DNA of 64,000 nucleotides from Maridesulfovibrio ferrireducens (GTDB lineage Bacteria; Desulfobacterota; Desulfovibrionia; Desulfovibrionales; Desulfovibrionaceae). The notes under the pieces are model-generated. The model saw only the letters and a list, made by a program, of their open reading frames with translations, was not told the origin of the DNA and searched no databases. The number at the start of each line of letters is the position of its first letter. Within the stretch, counting starts at the first letter, position 1. Shown here piece after piece: positions 62,533 through 64,000 of this stretch. The position numbers and the translations under genes were made by a program. The stretch lies in the NCBI RefSeq assembly GCF_900101105.1, contig NZ_FNGA01000001.1, positions 434,001-498,000 on the forward strand, in the 5' to 3' direction.

Positions 62533-63105
62533 TTACCAGTCAACCTTCGTTCCCTGCTTAGGATCTGGCATTTTAACGTTCTTTGTGCCTGTGGTATTTA
62601 CCACTTCAACTCTGCGATTAAGGGCTTTGCCTTCTTTGGTGTCATTGGAGATAAGCGGCTCATCCTCACCAACACCTTTGACTGATATCCTAGCCGGATT
62701 TATCTTGAACTTCTCAACAAGGTACAACCGCACAGCCTCGGCCCTCTTAAGACTCAATTTACGGTTATATTTTTTATCTCCGTCAGAATCAGTATGCCCT
62801 TTCAACAACACAGACATCAAGCTCCCACGAGGCGAAATCATTGCAGCCCCCAGAGCGTTTGCAATAGGCAAGGCGTCCTTTTTAATCTTGGCGGAGTTCA
62901 CATCAAATTCTATTTTCAAATTAGCTCTGCCGATCATGCCGGAATTGGCTGTTAAACCATAAATATCACCCGCAGAGTCTCCGGGGCCGAGAAGCATTTC
63001 CAAAATCTGGTCAGAGTTGCTGGCAAAACCATCTCCCTGTGCATGCAGAGCGGAACCTGTCAGCAAAATTAACAAGCAAAAAAAAGAACTTAATGCAGTT
63101 TTCAT
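62533..63105 (-). CDS. OmpA-family peptidoglycan-binding protein
   Basis: The 190-residue exported protein has a signal peptide (cleavage near LHA-QG) and a C-terminal OmpA domain (about 70-170) with IEFDVNSAKIKKDAL, GHTDSDGDKKYNRKLSLKRA and GVGEDEPLISN, which bind peptidoglycan. No beta barrel precedes it, so it is a soluble periplasmic protein of the Pal/MotB type, but without lipobox. The ATG at 63105 is preceded by GGAGG; the track of four more codons upstream places that site inside the gene. Confidence 0.9.
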   Translation of the reverse strand: MKTALSSFFCLLILLTGSALHAQGDGFASNSDQILEMLLGPGDSAGDIYGLTANSGMIGRANLKIEFDVNSAKIKKDALPIANALGAAMISPRGSLMSVLLKGHTDSDGDKKYNRKLSLKRAEAVRLYLVEKFKINPARISVKGVGEDEPLISNDTKEGKALNRRVEVVNTTGTKNVKMPDPKQGTKVDW

Positions 63106-63210
63106 ATGTTCCTCCATTTATATTTCCAAAATTACGTTTGAAAACATAGTACCACGCAAAATATTATTTAAAAAACTATTCTTAACGAAGAACGGAGGTA
63201 GTCCTTTCTT

Positions 63211-63627
63211 TTAATAATCAGGCTTTGAACGCTGCTTTTTAGTTGTCGCACGTTTATTTTTATTGTCCATCCGTTTACGCTTCGTAGAATTAGGGACTTT
63301 GGTTTTACGCCTTTGCTTGATTGGCTTTAATCCATCCGCCAAAAGACTTTTAAAGCGCTCAAGAGCTTCCTCTTTGTTGCGGAACTGACTGCGATGCTCC
63401 TCGCATGATATCTGCAACTCTCCTTTACTATTAATCTTATTACTGATTCTTAAAAGAAGAATCCTTTTTTGATGGTCACTGAGGGATGCAGACTCTTCCA
63501 AATTAAAAATAAGAGTCACGCGTGAAGACGTTTTATTAACGTGCTGCCCTCCCGGACCGGAACTGCGGCTCGCAATAAAAATAATTTCGCTGTCAGGTAT
63601 GGACAATGCTGGTGTGATAGTTATCAT
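63211..63627 (-). CDS. arfB: alternative ribosome-rescue factor ArfB (peptidyl-tRNA hydrolase)
   Basis: ArfB (YaeJ) frees ribosomes stalled without a stop codon. The 138-residue protein has the catalytic loop SSGPGGQHVNKTSS with GGQ, and a basic C-terminal tail (KQRRKTKVPNSTKRKR and on) that enters the mRNA channel. It lacks the codon-recognition domains of RF1/RF2. The ribosome site is weak. RF3 is in the same window but 40 kb away. Confidence 0.95.
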   Translation of the reverse strand: MITITPALSIPDSEIIFIASRSSGPGGQHVNKTSSRVTLIFNLEESASLSDHQKRILLLRISNKINSKGELQISCEEHRSQFRNKEEALERFKSLLADGLKPIKQRRKTKVPNSTKRKRMDNKNKRATTKKQRSKPDY

Positions 63628-63740
63628 AGCTTCGGCTGGATCGTTCTGTTTTATTTGTTAATTTAAGCAAATAAATATTATATACAGATACAATACATGG
63701 ATCTGTATTATTTTTACCTTTTTTTTCAGGAGACACAATT

Positions 63741-64000
63741 ATGATAATTGCACTTCCATCCAGAGATGGTCAAGTTGACGGACACTTCGGTCATTGTGAA
63801 GCCTTTACACTTTTCACATTGGATGAAAATAAGAATATTATTGCGGAAGAAACTCTTACACCTCCTCCCGGATGCGGTTGTAAATCCAGCATAGTTCCCA
63901 CACTTGCTGAGAAAGGCGTTACCGTCCTGCTGGCAGGAAATATGGGACAGGGAGCTGTTAACCTCTTGCAGGCCAGCAATATAAACGTTATCCGCGGTTG
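63741..64000 (+). CDS. NifX/NifB-domain dinitrogenase iron-molybdenum cofactor family protein, 3' end outside window
   Basis: The first 86 residues are in the window: MIIALPSRDGQVDGHFGHCEAF, then a cysteine-rich turn PPPGCGCKSS and GNMGQGAVNLL, which match the small NifX/NifB/YjhY-type domain (PF02579). In Desulfovibrio such proteins bind Fe-S or Mo-Cu clusters (for example ORP-type) and are not tied to nitrogenase. GGAG precedes the ATG at good distance. The gene runs off the end of the window. Confidence 0.9.
   Translation, partial: MIIALPSRDGQVDGHFGHCEAFTLFTLDENKNIIAEETLTPPPGCGCKSSIVPTLAEKGVTVLLAGNMGQGAVNLLQASNINVIRG

Noticed and set aside
1-64000. Prophage, insertion sequence, CRISPR array, tRNA or rRNA
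   Set aside because: I looked for transposase, integrase and capsid-type proteins, regularly spaced repeats and RNA gene shapes and saw none; the CI-like and CII-like regulators are isolated.

Overview
The window reads as a chromosomal segment of a marine, strictly anaerobic sulfate reducer of the Desulfovibrionaceae (Desulfovibrio or Maridesulfovibrio type). This is inferred from the content: desulfoferrodoxin, rubrerythrin, two rubredoxins, rubredoxin:oxygen oxidoreductase and cytochrome bd in one block, a three-domain NifU, an RHS core of the deltaproteobacterial type, and moderate-to-low GC with AT-rich spacers. There is no prophage, integrase, transposase, CRISPR array, rRNA or tRNA that I can see.

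Layout. 1-3.4 kb: the end of an acyl-CoA synthetase, a small membrane zinc-ribbon protein, and a MerR-methyltransferase fusion followed by a 66-residue protein that is a free copy of the fusion's linker domain. 3.4-8.8 kb (minus strand): cysK-cysE, nifU-nifS and butyrate kinase (cysteine synthesis, Fe-S assembly, acyl phosphate metabolism). 9-12.6 kb: two TetR regulators and a DUF1007/NicO metal-export pair. 12.7-19.1 kb: one giant hybrid sensor kinase whose Ser/Thr kinase domain has lost its catalytic aspartates. 19-36.9 kb: mostly housekeeping genes (prfC, an RNase D-like exonuclease, panB, serB, rlmN, a GT39 glycosyltransferase) mixed with uncharacterised regulators and a secreted POTRA-TPR protein. 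37-41 kb: a PhoR-type kinase, a Pit phosphate permease and a DUF47 PhoU-like protein behind tandem Pho-box repeats. 41-44 kb: acetyl-CoA synthetase and a LytTR response regulator, with a LytTR-type direct repeat between them.

44.2-51.2 kb is an oxygen and peroxide defence block on the plus strand: perR, rubrerythrin, desulfoferrodoxin, a CX4C rubredoxin, a classical rubredoxin, roo, a HEAT-repeat protein, cydA, cydB and ferritin. The parts fit together: PerR senses peroxide, rubrerythrin and desulfoferrodoxin reduce peroxide and superoxide, the rubredoxins carry electrons, Roo and cytochrome bd reduce O2 to water, and ferritin stores iron.

51.2-53.0 kb is the most unusual part. It is a small AT-rich island containing a 5'-truncated RHS core joined to a variable C-terminal toxin-like domain, a candidate immunity gene, and a second broken RHS core. 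It is flanked by a 20-bp direct repeat made from the 3' half of the ferritin terminator. This is the layout of a displaced RHS toxin/immunity tip cassette.

53.1-64 kb: a FecBCD-type metal-chelate ABC transporter (ATPase with a His-rich tail) with an FmdE-like protein, a lone periplasmic solute-binding protein, a TetR-controlled RND efflux operon with matching operators in both promoters, an OmpA-type protein, ArfB, and the start of a NifX/NifB-domain protein. Functions come from motifs read by eye and family knowledge; no database search was run.
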